A stretch of 64,000 nt of DNA from Seongchinamella sediminis (lineage in GTDB: Bacteria; Pseudomonadota; Gammaproteobacteria; Pseudomonadales; Halieaceae): NCBI RefSeq assembly GCF_003457605.1, contig NZ_QRAN01000014.1:55737-119736 (forward strand). The letters are read 5' to 3'. Position numbers and translations under genes: made by a program. The notes under the pieces are model-generated. The model saw only the letters and a list, made by a program, of their open reading frames with translations. It made no database searches and had not been told where the DNA came from. Positions 55,818-64,000 of this stretch are shown here, piece by piece; position 1 is the stretch's first letter, and each line of letters starts with the position of its first letter.

Positions 55818-57068
55818 TTACAGGACGGCGGCAGATGGAGCCGGGGACAGCGGCGCCGCCTCGGCCTGTTCCCGGCTAATCTTCAGCACCAGCGGTACCA
55901 GCACCAGCCCCATCAGCGGGGTGAAAATCACCACCAGTCCCAGCAGGGTAGGCTGCACCCCATGACGGTCCAGCGCCATGCCGAGTATCGGGCCGGTGAC
56001 AATAAATGTCGACCGCACGCCCAGGCTCACCAGTGAATTGACCGTGGCGCGGAATTCACCCGGCACCCGCCGGTTCAGGGCCTCGTAAAACAGGGTCATG
56101 GAAAGCCCGCGCGAGACCTGGATGGCGAAGCCGAACATCACCCCCAGCCAGCCGCCGCCGAATGCCATGCCCAGCAGGCCGACCAGCGGCAGGACAGCGA
56201 TCAGCACCAGCAGCTGGCGGTAGCCCAGCAGGCGTTCCAGCGCTTCACTGTAGCGGGCCGACAGGCTCACGGTGAGGGCAAAGGCCGCCCAGATGTAGCC
56301 GAAGGAGGCCAGTGGTATGCCCTGGATCTCCCAGTATTTCTGGTAAATCCAGAATACATACACCGCCAGCAGGCCGAACACCGCGATGGCAAAGGCGGTC
56401 CAGAACACCACCGGTTTGCCGAACAGCAGCAGATCGACAATCCTGCGGGCGTTGGCACCGTGGCCGCCGGTGGACGCTTCAGCCCCCGCAGGGCGGGGCG
56501 CCTCCACCAGCAGCAGAGCCAGCAACAGCGGCGCAAAGCCGGTGAAGGCCTGCAGCATGACCACGCTGTCCATGGACCACAGGAGCAACAGGCTGGCGGC
56601 GATGCCGGCGGCACCGGAGGCCGCCGCCTCCACGGCGATGAGCCGGCTTAGCGACTTGCTGGCACCGGCGCCGCCGCCGAGACCCCGCTCCTGCAGGTAG
56701 ACCTCGGTGTCGTACAGCAAGGCCAGGTCGGCGCCGGAGATCAGGCTGAAGCCGATGCCGAGAATAAACTCGTAGATCAGGAAGTCGACGAAGCTGTCCG
56801 CCCACAGCAGGGAGAAAAAGCCCAGGGCGTTGAGCGCGGAGCCTACCAGTATGGCGTTGCGCCGGCCCCACAGGTCGGCAATATAGCCGGAGGGTACCTC
56901 GCACAGGGCGATGGTCAGCGCGAACAGCGCCTGGGTCTGCATGACTTCACTCATGCTCAAGCCATAGCCCTGCAGCAGCGGCACGAAGACAGGCACAACA
57001 ACCATAAAGCCGGTGAAGAAGCCCAGCAGGTAAATTGCCTTGATATTATTTTCCAGTGACCTTTTCAC
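55818..57068 (-). CDS. MFS transporter
   Basis: 416-residue major facilitator protein with about 12 hydrophobic segments; ALCEVPSGYIADLWGRRNAI holds the loop 2-3 motif (DxxGRR). No residues point to a substrate. The GTG at 57068 was chosen because GGTGAG lies 4-5 bases upstream; an ATG at 57110 adds 14 residues without a ribosome site. It is transcribed leftward toward nagR, but the nearest GlcNAc operator lies downstream of it, so it is not clearly in the regulon. Confidence 0.82.
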   Translation of the reverse strand: MKRSLENNIKAIYLLGFFTGFMVVVPVFVPLLQGYGLSMSEVMQTQALFALTIALCEVPSGYIADLWGRRNAILVGSALNALGFFSLLWADSFVDFLIYEFILGIGFSLISGADLALLYDTEVYLQERGLGGGAGASKSLSRLIAVEAAASGAAGIAASLLLLWSMDSVVMLQAFTGFAPLLLALLLVEAPRPAGAEASTGGHGANARRIVDLLLFGKPVVFWTAFAIAVFGLLAVYVFWIYQKYWEIQGIPLASFGYIWAAFALTVSLSARYSEALERLLGYRQLLVLIAVLPLVGLLGMAFGGGWLGVMFGFAIQVSRGLSMTLFYEALNRRVPGEFRATVNSLVSLGVRSTFIVTGPILGMALDRHGVQPTLLGLVVIFTPLMGLVLVPLVLKISREQAEAAPLSPAPSAAVL

Positions 57069-57125
57069 GGTACTCACCCCTACGCCGTGAGAATCCCGGA
57101 CCGGAAACATTTTTACGATGGGAAT

Positions 57126-57165
57126 AAAAAAGGCCTCCGGAATCTGGGTTCTCGGAGGCCTTTTT
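57126..57165. terminator. Bidirectional terminator-like hairpin between the MFS gene and fhs
   Basis: GGCCTCCG (57132-57139) pairs perfectly with CGGAGGCC (57153-57160), flanked by an A run on the left and a T run on the right, so it can end transcription both ways. Leftward it lies only about 60 bp before the MFS start and could act as a leader terminator. Confidence 0.8.
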
Positions 57166-57375
57166 CTAAATCTTGATTACGTCAAGTGCTTCCTCAAACC
57201 ACCCCTGCTGCTGACAGGCAGACAGGCGCCACGGTATACATACCGTCTCGCTTGCTCATTGCTGTCTGGATGAAGGTGGTCATGGATATTGCTCTTGCTT
57301 TAGTAGCGGTTGTTACCGCCAAGAATAAAAATGCACAGTGTGCTTACAGGCACCGTGTCTATACTGCTCCTGTAG

Positions 57376-57389
57376 TTGATCGCGGTCAA
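57376..57389. promoter_or_regulatory. FNR/Anr-like site upstream of fhs
   Basis: TTGATCGCGGTCAA matches TTGAT-N4-ATCAA at 9 of 10 positions, centred about 75 bp upstream of the fhs ATG. Confidence 0.4.
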
Positions 57390-57405
57390 TGGACGTGTCG
57401 CGAAC

Positions 57406-57421
57406 TGTGAAAAAATTCACA
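57406..57421. promoter_or_regulatory. CRP/Vfr-like site upstream of fhs
   Basis: TGTGA-AAAAAT-TCACA is a perfect CRP consensus (TGTGA-N6-TCACA) within the longer palindrome ACTGTGAA...TTCACAGT (57404-57423). It lies 36-51 bp before the fhs ATG, where it could overlap the promoter or transcription start. Confidence 0.5.
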
Positions 57422-57456
57422 GTCAAACAAGCCGACAATAACACCAGGGGAAGCCC

Positions 57457-59130
57457 ATGAAGTCAGATATCGAGATCGCCCGCGAGGCGCGCATGCGCCC
57501 GATTGCCGACATAGCCGGGGAACTGGCTATTCCGTCGGAGCAACTGATTCCCTACGGGCACAGCAAGGCCAAGGTCAAGCTGCAATACCTGGAGAGTCTG
57601 GAGGACAGGCCCAACGGCAAGTTGGTACTGGTCACCGCCACCAGCCCGACACCGGCAGGGGAGGGCAAGACCACCACCAGCATCGGCCTGGCCGACGCCC
57701 TCAGGCGCAGCGGCAAAAATGCCTCGCTGTGCCTGCGCGAACCCAGCCTGGGCCCCTGCTTTGGCATGAAGGGCGGTGCCGCCGGGGGCGGTTACGCCCA
57801 GGTGGTGCCGATGGAAGACATCAATCTGCATTTCACTGGCGACATGCATGCGATCGGCGCCGCCCATAACCTGCTGTCGGCGATGATCGACAACTACATC
57901 CACTGGAGTAATGAACTGCGCATCGACCTGCGCCGTGTCACCTGGCCGCGGGTCGTCGATATCAATGATCGCAGCCTGCGGCAGATTGTCACTGGTTGTG
58001 GCGGCCCCGCCAACGGTTTCCCGATGGAGAGCGGTTTCGACATCACGGTGGCGTCCGAGGTGATGGCGATATTTTGCCTGGCCAACAACCTGGAGGACCT
58101 GCAGCAGCGCCTGGGGCGCATCGTTATTGGCCAGACCCGGGGCGAGTTAAAGCCGGTGACGGCCGAGCAAGTGGGCGCGGCCGGCGCCATGACCGTCCTG
58201 CTCAAGGACGCCATCGCCCCCAACCTGGTGCAGAGCCTGGAGAACACGCCGGCCTTTATCCACGGCGGACCCTTCGCCAATATCGCTCACGGTTGTAACT
58301 CGGTGATCGCCACCCGGGCCGCGCTCAAGTTGTCCGACTATGTGATTACCGAGGCGGGTTTCGGTGCCGACCTGGGGGCGGAAAAGTTCTTCAATATCAA
58401 ATGCCGCAAATCGGGCCTGCGCCCGGACGTCGCGGTTATCGTGGTGACCGCACGGGCCCTGAAGATGCACGGCGGCGTTGCCCACAAGGACCTGGCGCAG
58501 GAGGAACTGGCGGCGGTGCAAAAGGGTTTGGAAAACCTCGGGCGGCATATCCGCAACGTCGGCCGCTTCGGTGTGCCGGTAGTGATCGCCATCAACCATT
58601 TTGTCACTGACAGCAATGCCGAAATCCAGCTGGTGAAAGACTATGTGGCGGCCCGCGGGCTGGAGGCCCATGTCTGCACACACTGGTCTGATGGCGGTGC
58701 CGGCGCCACGTCGCTGGCGGAGGCGGTGGCTACCATGGCCGACTCCGGCCGGGCCCAGTTCCACCCCCTGTATGATGATGAGTTGAGCCTGTGGGAAAAG
58801 GCCCGCACCATAGCGCGGGAGATCTACGGCGCCGAGGACCTGCAGGCGGACCAGAAGATTCGTGACCAGTTCCGGCAGTTCGAGGACGAGGGCTACGGCC
58901 ACATTCCGGTGTGCATGGCCAAGACCCAATACAGTTTCTCCACCGACCCGCGGCTGATGGGTGCGCCGAGCCAGCACTCGGTGAAAGTGCGGGAGCTGAA
59001 ACTGGCCGCGGGGGCGGAATTCCTGGTGGTGATCTGTGGCGATATCATGCGTATGCCGGGTTTGCCCCGGGTGCCAGCCGCCAATAGTATTTATGTTAAT
59101 ACCCAGGGGCAGATCGAGGGCCTGTTCTGA
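57457..59130 (+). CDS. fhs: Formate-tetrahydrofolate ligase
   Basis: Fhs, 557 residues, makes 10-formyl-THF from formate, THF and ATP. The P-loop-like motif [17 protein letters not shown] is followed by [18 protein letters not shown] and [19 protein letters not shown], typical of the family, and a C-terminal [23 protein letters not shown] lies just upstream. Conditional one-carbon input fits the CRP/FNR-like sites in front of it. Confidence 0.96.
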   Translation: MKSDIEIAREARMRPIADIAGELAIPSEQLIPYGHSKAKVKLQYLESLEDRPNGKLVLVTATSPTPAGEGKTTTSIGLADALRRSGKNASLCLREPSLGPCFGMKGGAAGGGYAQVVPMEDINLHFTGDMHAIGAAHNLLSAMIDNYIHWSNELRIDLRRVTWPRVVDINDRSLRQIVTGCGGPANGFPMESGFDITVASEVMAIFCLANNLEDLQQRLGRIVIGQTRGELKPVTAEQVGAAGAMTVLLKDAIAPNLVQSLENTPAFIHGGPFANIAHGCNSVIATRAALKLSDYVITEAGFGADLGAEKFFNIKCRKSGLRPDVAVIVVTARALKMHGGVAHKDLAQEELAAVQKGLENLGRHIRNVGRFGVPVVIAINHFVTDSNAEIQLVKDYVAARGLEAHVCTHWSDGGAGATSLAEAVATMADSGRAQFHPLYDDELSLWEKARTIAREIYGAEDLQADQKIRDQFRQFEDEGYGHIPVCMAKTQYSFSTDPRLMGAPSQHSVKVRELKLAAGAEFLVVICGDIMRMPGLPRVPAANSIYVNTQGQIEGLF

Positions 59131-59266
59131 CCCGGGCAAGCGCAACCGCCGCCCACCGCGGTGGCACAACGGGAGACAACGATGTTGACGTACCTGCCGG
59201 GCGATCCTTGCGCCCGCCGGCAAAACTGCCAGTCCCACGTGGAACCGGCGGCGATGGGTAACTGAG

Positions 59267-59854
59267 GTGTTGCAGCTGTCGCTGGCGGCCTTGCAGTCCG
59301 CCGCTGAAATTACCTACCGCCAGGTACTGCCGACGCCGCAGATCAACTGGCCCCTGCTGAGCGAGCGCTGCGGCTGCCAGGTCTGGGTCAAGCACGAGAA
59401 CCATAACCTTACTGGTGCCTTCAAGGTACGTGGTGGCCTGGTTTATATGCATCGGCTGCGGCAGCGGGAACCGGCCTGCCCGGGGGTAATCACCGCCACC
59501 CGGGGCAACCACGGCCAGAGTGTCGCGCTGGCCGCAGGTACATGCGTTCCCACCGACAGCGCGGACACCTTTGCCGATGGTCTTGCGGTGCGCGTGCCCA
59601 ACCCCGATGCGCTGGCGCTGATGCAGGGCAACATCGAGCAGATTGTCAGTGTCAGCGACGAGGAGATCAGCCAGGCCATGGCCTGGTTGTTCACCGATAC
59701 CCATAATGTGGCTGAGGGAGCGGGTGCAGCCGCATTGGCCGCGCTCTATAAGCAGCGTGAACTGAACCGGGGATGCAGGGTGGGCGTTGTGTTGAGCGGT
59801 GGCAATGTGGATGCATCGCTATACGCCCGTGTATTGTCACAACAAGGAGCTTGA
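59267..59854 (+). pseudogene. Threonine-dehydratase-like PLP enzyme with large internal deletion
   Basis: 195 residues from a GTG. The N-terminal part (ITYRQVLPTPQINWPLLSER, the PLP-lysine region HNLTGAFKVRG and ITATRGNHGQSVALAAG) and the C-terminal part (ADTFADGLAVRVPNPDAL, NVAEGAGAAALAALY, VVLSGGNVDASLYARVL) are normal fold II dehydratase segments. About 125 residues between them, including the glycine-rich phosphate loop region and cofactor-binding core, are missing without a frameshift. The usual length is about 320. It is almost certainly inactive. The stop overlaps the first possible ATG of the next gene. Confidence 0.85.
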
Positions 59855-59856
59855 TG

Positions 59857-60882
59857 ATGGAAGCGGAGAACAAACGCATTGTGGTCTGTGCCGATGGCAC
59901 CTGGAACGACCCCGAGGATGAGCATCCGACCAATGTGCTGCGGGTGGCCCGGGCGGTGAGTCCGGTCGCCGACGATGGCCGCAAGCAGGTAGTATTCTAC
60001 GACTGGGGGGTGGGCAGTTATTACGCCACTGTGCGCGGTGGCGCCGCCGGACTCGGCATCATGAAAAATATCCAGGATGGCTACCGGTTTATTGTCCAGA
60101 ACTACCACCCCGGGGATGAAATATTCCTGTTCGGCTTCAGCCGTGGCGCCTACACGGTGCGCTGTCTCTGCGGCATGCTCAACAACTGCGGTGTGGTGAC
60201 CCGCCAGCACGCCGAGCGGATACCGGAAGCCTTTGATTTCTACAAGAACAGCAAGGCCAGGCCGGGCAGCCGCGAGGCCAGAGACTGGCGCCGCAAGTAC
60301 AGTCACGGCCCGGACCGCGGCACGGTGGATTTTATCGGTGTCTGGGATACCGTGGGGGCCCTCGGCGTGCCCACCCGGGTGCTGGCCTTCATGGACGAAC
60401 GCGACCTGTTTTTCGATCGCGATATAGGCAGCAACGTCAGGGTGGCCCGCCACGCGGTGTCCATTGATGAGCGCCGCGCCGATTTCAAGCCCACCCTCTG
60501 GGGTGACAAGTCGGCGGTGGATATTCGCCAGGTCTGGTTCGCCGGGGTGCACGCCGATGTGGGTGGCGGCTACGGGCCCGACAAGGGAGGCAAGATGCTC
60601 AGCGATATCCCGCTGGCCTGGATGGCCGGGCAGGCGACGGCTGCCGGACTGCAGCTGGAGCCGCACCTGGTACGCAAGTCGGCTCTGGATACTAGCGCCG
60701 CCAAGCACCGGTCCTACAAGAGCTACTGGAAAGTGCTGGGCCGTGAGCAGCGGGAGATTCCCGACAGCGCCATCCTCCACCGCTCGGTATTCCGGCGCTA
60801 TGAGTCCGGCGAGGATCAGCCGCCGCCGCTGCGCGACTGGCTACAGCGCCGGCAGGGCGACTGGGGGCAGCTGGAAAACTGA
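59857..60882 (+). CDS. DUF2235 alpha/beta hydrolase
   Basis: 341 residues. RIVVCADGTWNDPEDEHPTN is the N-terminal DUF2235 signature; the nucleophile elbow is IFLFGFSRGAYTVRCLCGML (GxSxG), the likely acid is in FIGVWDTVGALG and the His in FAGVHADVGGGY. This fold includes Tle1-type phospholipase effectors of type VI secretion, but it also occurs as a house enzyme; no T6SS genes or immunity gene are adjacent. The start at 59857 is 7 bases after AAGGAG; ATG 59854 is an alternative. No signal peptide. Confidence 0.85.
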   Translation: MEAENKRIVVCADGTWNDPEDEHPTNVLRVARAVSPVADDGRKQVVFYDWGVGSYYATVRGGAAGLGIMKNIQDGYRFIVQNYHPGDEIFLFGFSRGAYTVRCLCGMLNNCGVVTRQHAERIPEAFDFYKNSKARPGSREARDWRRKYSHGPDRGTVDFIGVWDTVGALGVPTRVLAFMDERDLFFDRDIGSNVRVARHAVSIDERRADFKPTLWGDKSAVDIRQVWFAGVHADVGGGYGPDKGGKMLSDIPLAWMAGQATAAGLQLEPHLVRKSALDTSAAKHRSYKSYWKVLGREQREIPDSAILHRSVFRRYESGEDQPPPLRDWLQRRQGDWGQLEN

Positions 60883-60920
60883 GCCGCCTGGCAGTTGCCA
60901 GGCGCCCGGTTGAGTGGTGG

Positions 60921-61478
60921 TCAGAAGGTCCAGCGCACGCCCAGTCCGGCGGTATCGATGGCCTCGTCGGCGTCGAAGCGGACGTACTCGAGGTAGAGAT
61001 CTATGCTGCCGAACACGTTGAGCGCCGCGCCAACGCCGTAGTAGAGGTCGGTGCCGTCCTCGTCAATGTAGCGCGAATCCACCTCCCACATCGCAGCGCC
61101 GCCACGGCCGTAGATATCCAGGATCCACAGTGGTACCGAGACAATACCGCCCACCGTCCAGATGGAGGTGTCGAAGCCGATCTTGTCGCCGCTGGGGAGC
61201 TTGTCTGATTTGAACTCACCCAGGTCCCAGTAGGCTGCGTCCACCGCCAGCCACTTGGTGAAGCGATAGCCGGCACCAAAGTTGTAGCCCACAGTTTTGT
61301 CATCGAACAGGGCTTCGAGATCGTCATCGAAGTCGATGTCGTCATCGATGCTGGTATCCAGCTGGGCGTAGTTGACGCCGCCGGCGATGAACAGGCCGGT
61401 GCCGTCGGCATGGGCCAGGCTGCTGGTGAATACGGTGGCTAAGCAGAGTGAACCGGCAATGAGAAGTTGCTTGAGCAT
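60921..61478 (-). CDS. Small outer-membrane beta-barrel protein
   Basis: 185 residues from an ATG at 61478 with AGGGAG upstream. A signal peptide (LLIAGSLCLATVFTSSLAHA) is followed by a short 8-strand-type barrel: GLFIAGGVNYAQLD, GYNFGAGYRFTKWLAVDAAY, IWTVGGIVSVPLW, and a C-terminal AGLGVRWTF with terminal Phe. An acidic loop (DDDIDFDDDLEALFDD) is present. It resembles OmpA/OmpW-like surface proteins; function unknown. Confidence 0.82.
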   Translation of the reverse strand: MLKQLLIAGSLCLATVFTSSLAHADGTGLFIAGGVNYAQLDTSIDDDIDFDDDLEALFDDKTVGYNFGAGYRFTKWLAVDAAYWDLGEFKSDKLPSGDKIGFDTSIWTVGGIVSVPLWILDIYGRGGAAMWEVDSRYIDEDGTDLYYGVGAALNVFGSIDLYLEYVRFDADEAIDTAGLGVRWTF

Positions 61479-61585
61479 GGTGGGTAACTCCCTGGTCATG
61501 TTGAGGTCCGTGGACCTTATTCTAGCGCTCCCCGGTCGCGACGACATAAGCAGGAACAGGTACTATTTCCGTTTACAGCGGGACA

Positions 61586-62032
61586 TTACAGCGGCAGCTC
61601 GGTGGTTTGTTTTAACGCCTCCATGACAAAACTGGCGCTGACATCAAACAGGTCCGCCTTGATCAGCTGCTGGTAGAGGGCGTCGTAGCCCGGCATATCC
61701 CTGACCACCGCCTTGATCAGGTAGTCGACCTCGCCGCCCATGCGGTATACCTCCAGCACGCCCGGCATATTTTCCGTCACCTGCTGGAAATGTTGCGCCC
61801 AGCGCTCGTTGTGCTGGTTGGTTTTTACCGAGATGAACACCGTGAGCGGCAAATCCACGGTGGCGGGCTCCAGCAGGGTTACCCGGCCGCGGATCATGCC
61901 CTTTGCCTCCAGCTTCTGGATGCGCCGCCAGCAGGCCGACTTGGAAATGCCGGTGAGTTCCGCCAGTTCGGCGACCGAGAGGGCGGCATCCCGCTGCATG
62001 TGGCGCAGCAGGGTGCGTTCTGTGCTGTCCAT
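61586..62032 (-). CDS. Lrp/AsnC-family transcriptional regulator
   Basis: 148 residues: N-terminal winged HTH (TLLRHMQRDAALSVAELAEL, GISKSACWRRIQKLEAKG) and C-terminal RAM ligand domain (MPGVLEVYRMGGEVDYLIKA). Such regulators sense amino acids. It is divergent from a class V aminotransferase gene, its probable target. Confidence 0.92.
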   Translation of the reverse strand: MDSTERTLLRHMQRDAALSVAELAELTGISKSACWRRIQKLEAKGMIRGRVTLLEPATVDLPLTVFISVKTNQHNERWAQHFQQVTENMPGVLEVYRMGGEVDYLIKAVVRDMPGYDALYQQLIKADLFDVSASFVMEALKQTTELPL

Positions 62033-62194
62033 AGGTACGAAACCCCGGTCTAATCTCTTAAAAAGGAACGAATGCCTCTAATAATTGCACAAGACGAGAG
62101 TAAATTCCTGTTTATGGCCAATTTTCAGAAAATCAGGAACAATGTTTCGCTCCCCATACCTTATGCTGTGGCGCTACCAACAGAGGGCATTGAC

Positions 62195-63874
62195 GTGAAC
62201 CAGCTTATCGAAACCATCCGCAACGCCGTTATCGGCAGCCGCCTGCCGCTGCGCACCCCCTTCGGCGACAAGCCGCTGGTTTATGCCGATTACACCGCCT
62301 CCGGCCGCTCGCTGGACTTTATCGAGGACTACATCCGGGAGCAGGTGCTGCCCTGGTATGCCAATACCCATACCGAAACCTCCTTTACCGGCGCCCAGAC
62401 CACCGCGCTGCGGGAACAGGCTCGGCAGCAGATTCGCCGCGCGGTCAACGGCGGCGCCGGGGACAAGGTTATCTTCTGTGGCCCCGGAGCCACCGCGGCG
62501 ATTAACAGACTCGTGGACATACTCAACCTGCGACTGCCGCGCGAGCTGTCGGACCGTTACGCCCTGGAGTCGCGGATAGCGCCGGCGGAGCGCCCGGTGG
62601 TGTTTATCGGCCCCTACGAGCATCACTCCAATGAGCTGCCCTGGCGGGAATCCATCGCCGACGTGGTGCCGGTTCCGCTTACCGCCTGTGGCCAGATCGA
62701 CCTGCAGGTGCTGTCCGATCGCCTGGCAGAACACGCGGATCGACCGCTGCTGATTGGCAGCTTCTCTGCCGCCTCCAATGTCACCGGGGTCAGGACCGAC
62801 GTGGCGGCGGTGACCCGCCTGCTCAAGCGCCACGGTGCGCTGGTCCTGTGGGACTATGCCGCCGCGGCGCCCTATGTGGGCATCGACATGCAGGGCGAGG
62901 TGCCTATTGACGCCGCCTTCATATCGCCGCACAAGTTTATCGGCGGCCCGGGTACGCCGGGGGTGCTGGTGGTCAAGCAATCGGTATTGCGCAACAGCGT
63001 GCCGGCCATTGTCGGCGGCGGCACGGTCAAGTACGTCACCCCCGAGGATCACTGTTTTATCGAGGATCACGAGCGCCGGGAGGAGGGTGGTACGCCTGCC
63101 ATCGTCGAATCCATTCGCGCGGGGCTGGTGTTCAAGCTGCAACAGGAAGTGGGTAGCGATGAAATCGAACGCCGCGAACAGGATTTCCTGCAGCGAGCGC
63201 TGGCGCGCTTCCGGGCCTGCCCCGGGATCGAGATTCTCGGCAATCCCGATGCCCCGCGGCTGTCGATCATGTCTCTTCGCTTCCGGCATGGCGACAGGGA
63301 CCTGCACTACGGCTTTGTGGTGTCGCTGCTCAATGATTTGTTCGGTATCCAGGTGCGCGGCGGCTGTTCCTGCGCCGGCCCCTATGGCCACAGCCTGCTC
63401 GGTATGGGCATGGACTACAGCCGCGCCGTGGAGAAACAGATCCAGCGCGGGGCAATGGTGCTGCGACCGGGCTGGGTGCGGCTGAATTTCAACTACTTCA
63501 TCGATGAGGAAGAATTCGAGTACCTGCTCAGGGCGGTGGAACTGGTCGCCGAATACGGCTGGCGGATGTTGCCCTACTATGCCTTCGACGAGACGGCCGC
63601 GGTCTGGCGCTTCCAGGGCCAGGCAGCGGCGTTGGTTGCCGACCTTGATAGCTGGTCCTTCGCCGATGCCAGTGCTGACTTCGCCAGCCGACCCGGCGCG
63701 GCGCTGCCCCTGGATGGCCAGCTGGCGCAGGCGACCCATGAGCTTACCCGCAACCGCGACTCCCGGATGCGCCATGCGCTTGAACTTTCCCCCGAGTCGG
63801 AGCGCCTGCGCTGGTTCCTGCTGCCCCAGGAAGCGGCCTTGGAACTGGACCAGGAGCAGGCCAGGGCCTGCTGA
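62195..63874 (+). CDS. Aminotransferase class V / cysteine-desulfurase-like PLP enzyme
   Basis: 559 residues. PLP-dependent fold I: KVIFCGPGATAAINRLVDIL (cofactor phosphate loop), the His of GPYEHHSNELPWRES stacking on PLP, the Asp in LVLWDYAAAAPYV and the PLP lysine in AFISPHKFIGGPGTPG. VRGGCSCAGPYGHSLLG holds Cys residues at the place of the desulfurase active-site Cys. The C-terminal 150 residues are unusual for IscS/SufS. GTG at 62195 was chosen because AGAGGG lies 7 bases upstream; a longer frame from ATG 62072 would cross the divergent promoter region. The divergent Lrp gene suggests amino-acid control. Substrate unknown. Confidence 0.85.
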   Translation: MNQLIETIRNAVIGSRLPLRTPFGDKPLVYADYTASGRSLDFIEDYIREQVLPWYANTHTETSFTGAQTTALREQARQQIRRAVNGGAGDKVIFCGPGATAAINRLVDILNLRLPRELSDRYALESRIAPAERPVVFIGPYEHHSNELPWRESIADVVPVPLTACGQIDLQVLSDRLAEHADRPLLIGSFSAASNVTGVRTDVAAVTRLLKRHGALVLWDYAAAAPYVGIDMQGEVPIDAAFISPHKFIGGPGTPGVLVVKQSVLRNSVPAIVGGGTVKYVTPEDHCFIEDHERREEGGTPAIVESIRAGLVFKLQQEVGSDEIERREQDFLQRALARFRACPGIEILGNPDAPRLSIMSLRFRHGDRDLHYGFVVSLLNDLFGIQVRGGCSCAGPYGHSLLGMGMDYSRAVEKQIQRGAMVLRPGWVRLNFNYFIDEEEFEYLLRAVELVAEYGWRMLPYYAFDETAAVWRFQGQAAALVADLDSWSFADASADFASRPGAALPLDGQLAQATHELTRNRDSRMRHALELSPESERLRWFLLPQEAALELDQEQARAC

Positions 63875-64000
63875 GCGCGGCCGCTAGCCTGAAAAATTCA
63901 CGAAGGGGATAGTAAAACGACGGAAAGATCTTGAAAATAAGGGTGTCGAAGCCATACCAACAAGAAATTCCGCCGTGACAAAATGCTACCAGAATTCGTT

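Noticed and set aside
58147..59238. 363-residue antisense frame over fhs
   Set aside because: Shadow of a certain gene in high-GC DNA.
59857..60882. Type VI secretion effector locus
   Set aside because: The DUF2235 fold fits Tle1, but no VgrG, adaptor, PAAR or immunity gene is adjacent, so only the hydrolase fold is claimed.
62174..63775. 533-residue antisense open frame over the class V aminotransferase
   Set aside because: No domain; the PLP motifs on the plus strand are decisive.

Overview
The window (about 62-65% GC over most of its length, judged by eye) looks like a chromosome segment of a free-living, probably marine gammaproteobacterium. The fabA-fabB pair, rplU-rpmA-obgE-proB, octaprenyl diphosphate synthase, a GTG-started TonB receptor and a LacI-controlled N-acetylglucosamine regulon fit Cellvibrionales/Halieaceae-like bacteria; this placement is inference. 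I see no tRNA, rRNA, CRISPR array or prophage.

Layout. 1-5.9 kb: moeA 3' end, fabBA (unsaturated fatty acid synthesis), then a manC-galU-manB operon for GDP-mannose and UDP-glucose. 5.9-6.4 kb: a gene-free stretch with two related long inverted repeats whose arms covary. 6.4-17.2 kb: pgi, ispB, rplU-rpmA, obgE-proB, an aldehyde dehydrogenase, a ZIP metal transporter, a small methyltransferase, a rhodanese, a monohaem cytochrome and ferrochelatase.

17.3-26.7 kb: the most striking part, a complete Mtr-type extracellular electron transfer cluster. On the minus strand a MenA-like prenyltransferase is followed by a CymA/NapC-like tetrahaem quinol dehydrogenase, a nine-CXXCH cytochrome fused to an ethylbenzene-dehydrogenase-like haem domain, a decahaem MtrA/DmsE-like cytochrome, an MtrB/PioB-like outer-membrane barrel and a decahaem MtrC/OmcA-like lipoprotein. 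A second tetrahaem NapC-like protein is divergent. These genes hold 37 CXXCH motifs plus one CX3CH. In the inferred path, quinol electrons cross the periplasm and leave through the barrel. The fusion cytochrome has no counterpart in the classical CymA-MtrCAB set.

26.9-31.7 kb: a GST, two coupled ABC1/UbiB-type kinases and a wax ester synthase/DGAT. 31.9-37.0 kb and 48.1-55.8 kb form a split chitin/GlcNAc regulon: TonB receptor, sodium symporter, GH20 hexosaminidase, GlcNAc kinase, NagB, NagA and a LacI-type regulator. They are tied together by five GACAACGTTGTC-type operators, two of them paired at each structural promoter. An 8-bp-duplicating insertion sequence now separates nagA from nagB.

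37.3-48.0 kb: an accessory island. A 2040-residue secreted SpvB/Rhs-type toxin gene is broken by an IS66 element with a perfect 8-bp target duplication and is followed by a small membrane protein that may be its immunity protein, by inverted Rhs remnants, and by a ParE-type toxin with an in-frame stop beside its antitoxin.

55.8-64 kb: an MFS transporter, formate-THF ligase with CRP- and FNR-like sites upstream, an internally deleted threonine-dehydratase-like gene, a DUF2235 hydrolase, a small outer-membrane barrel, and an Lrp regulator divergent from a class V aminotransferase.
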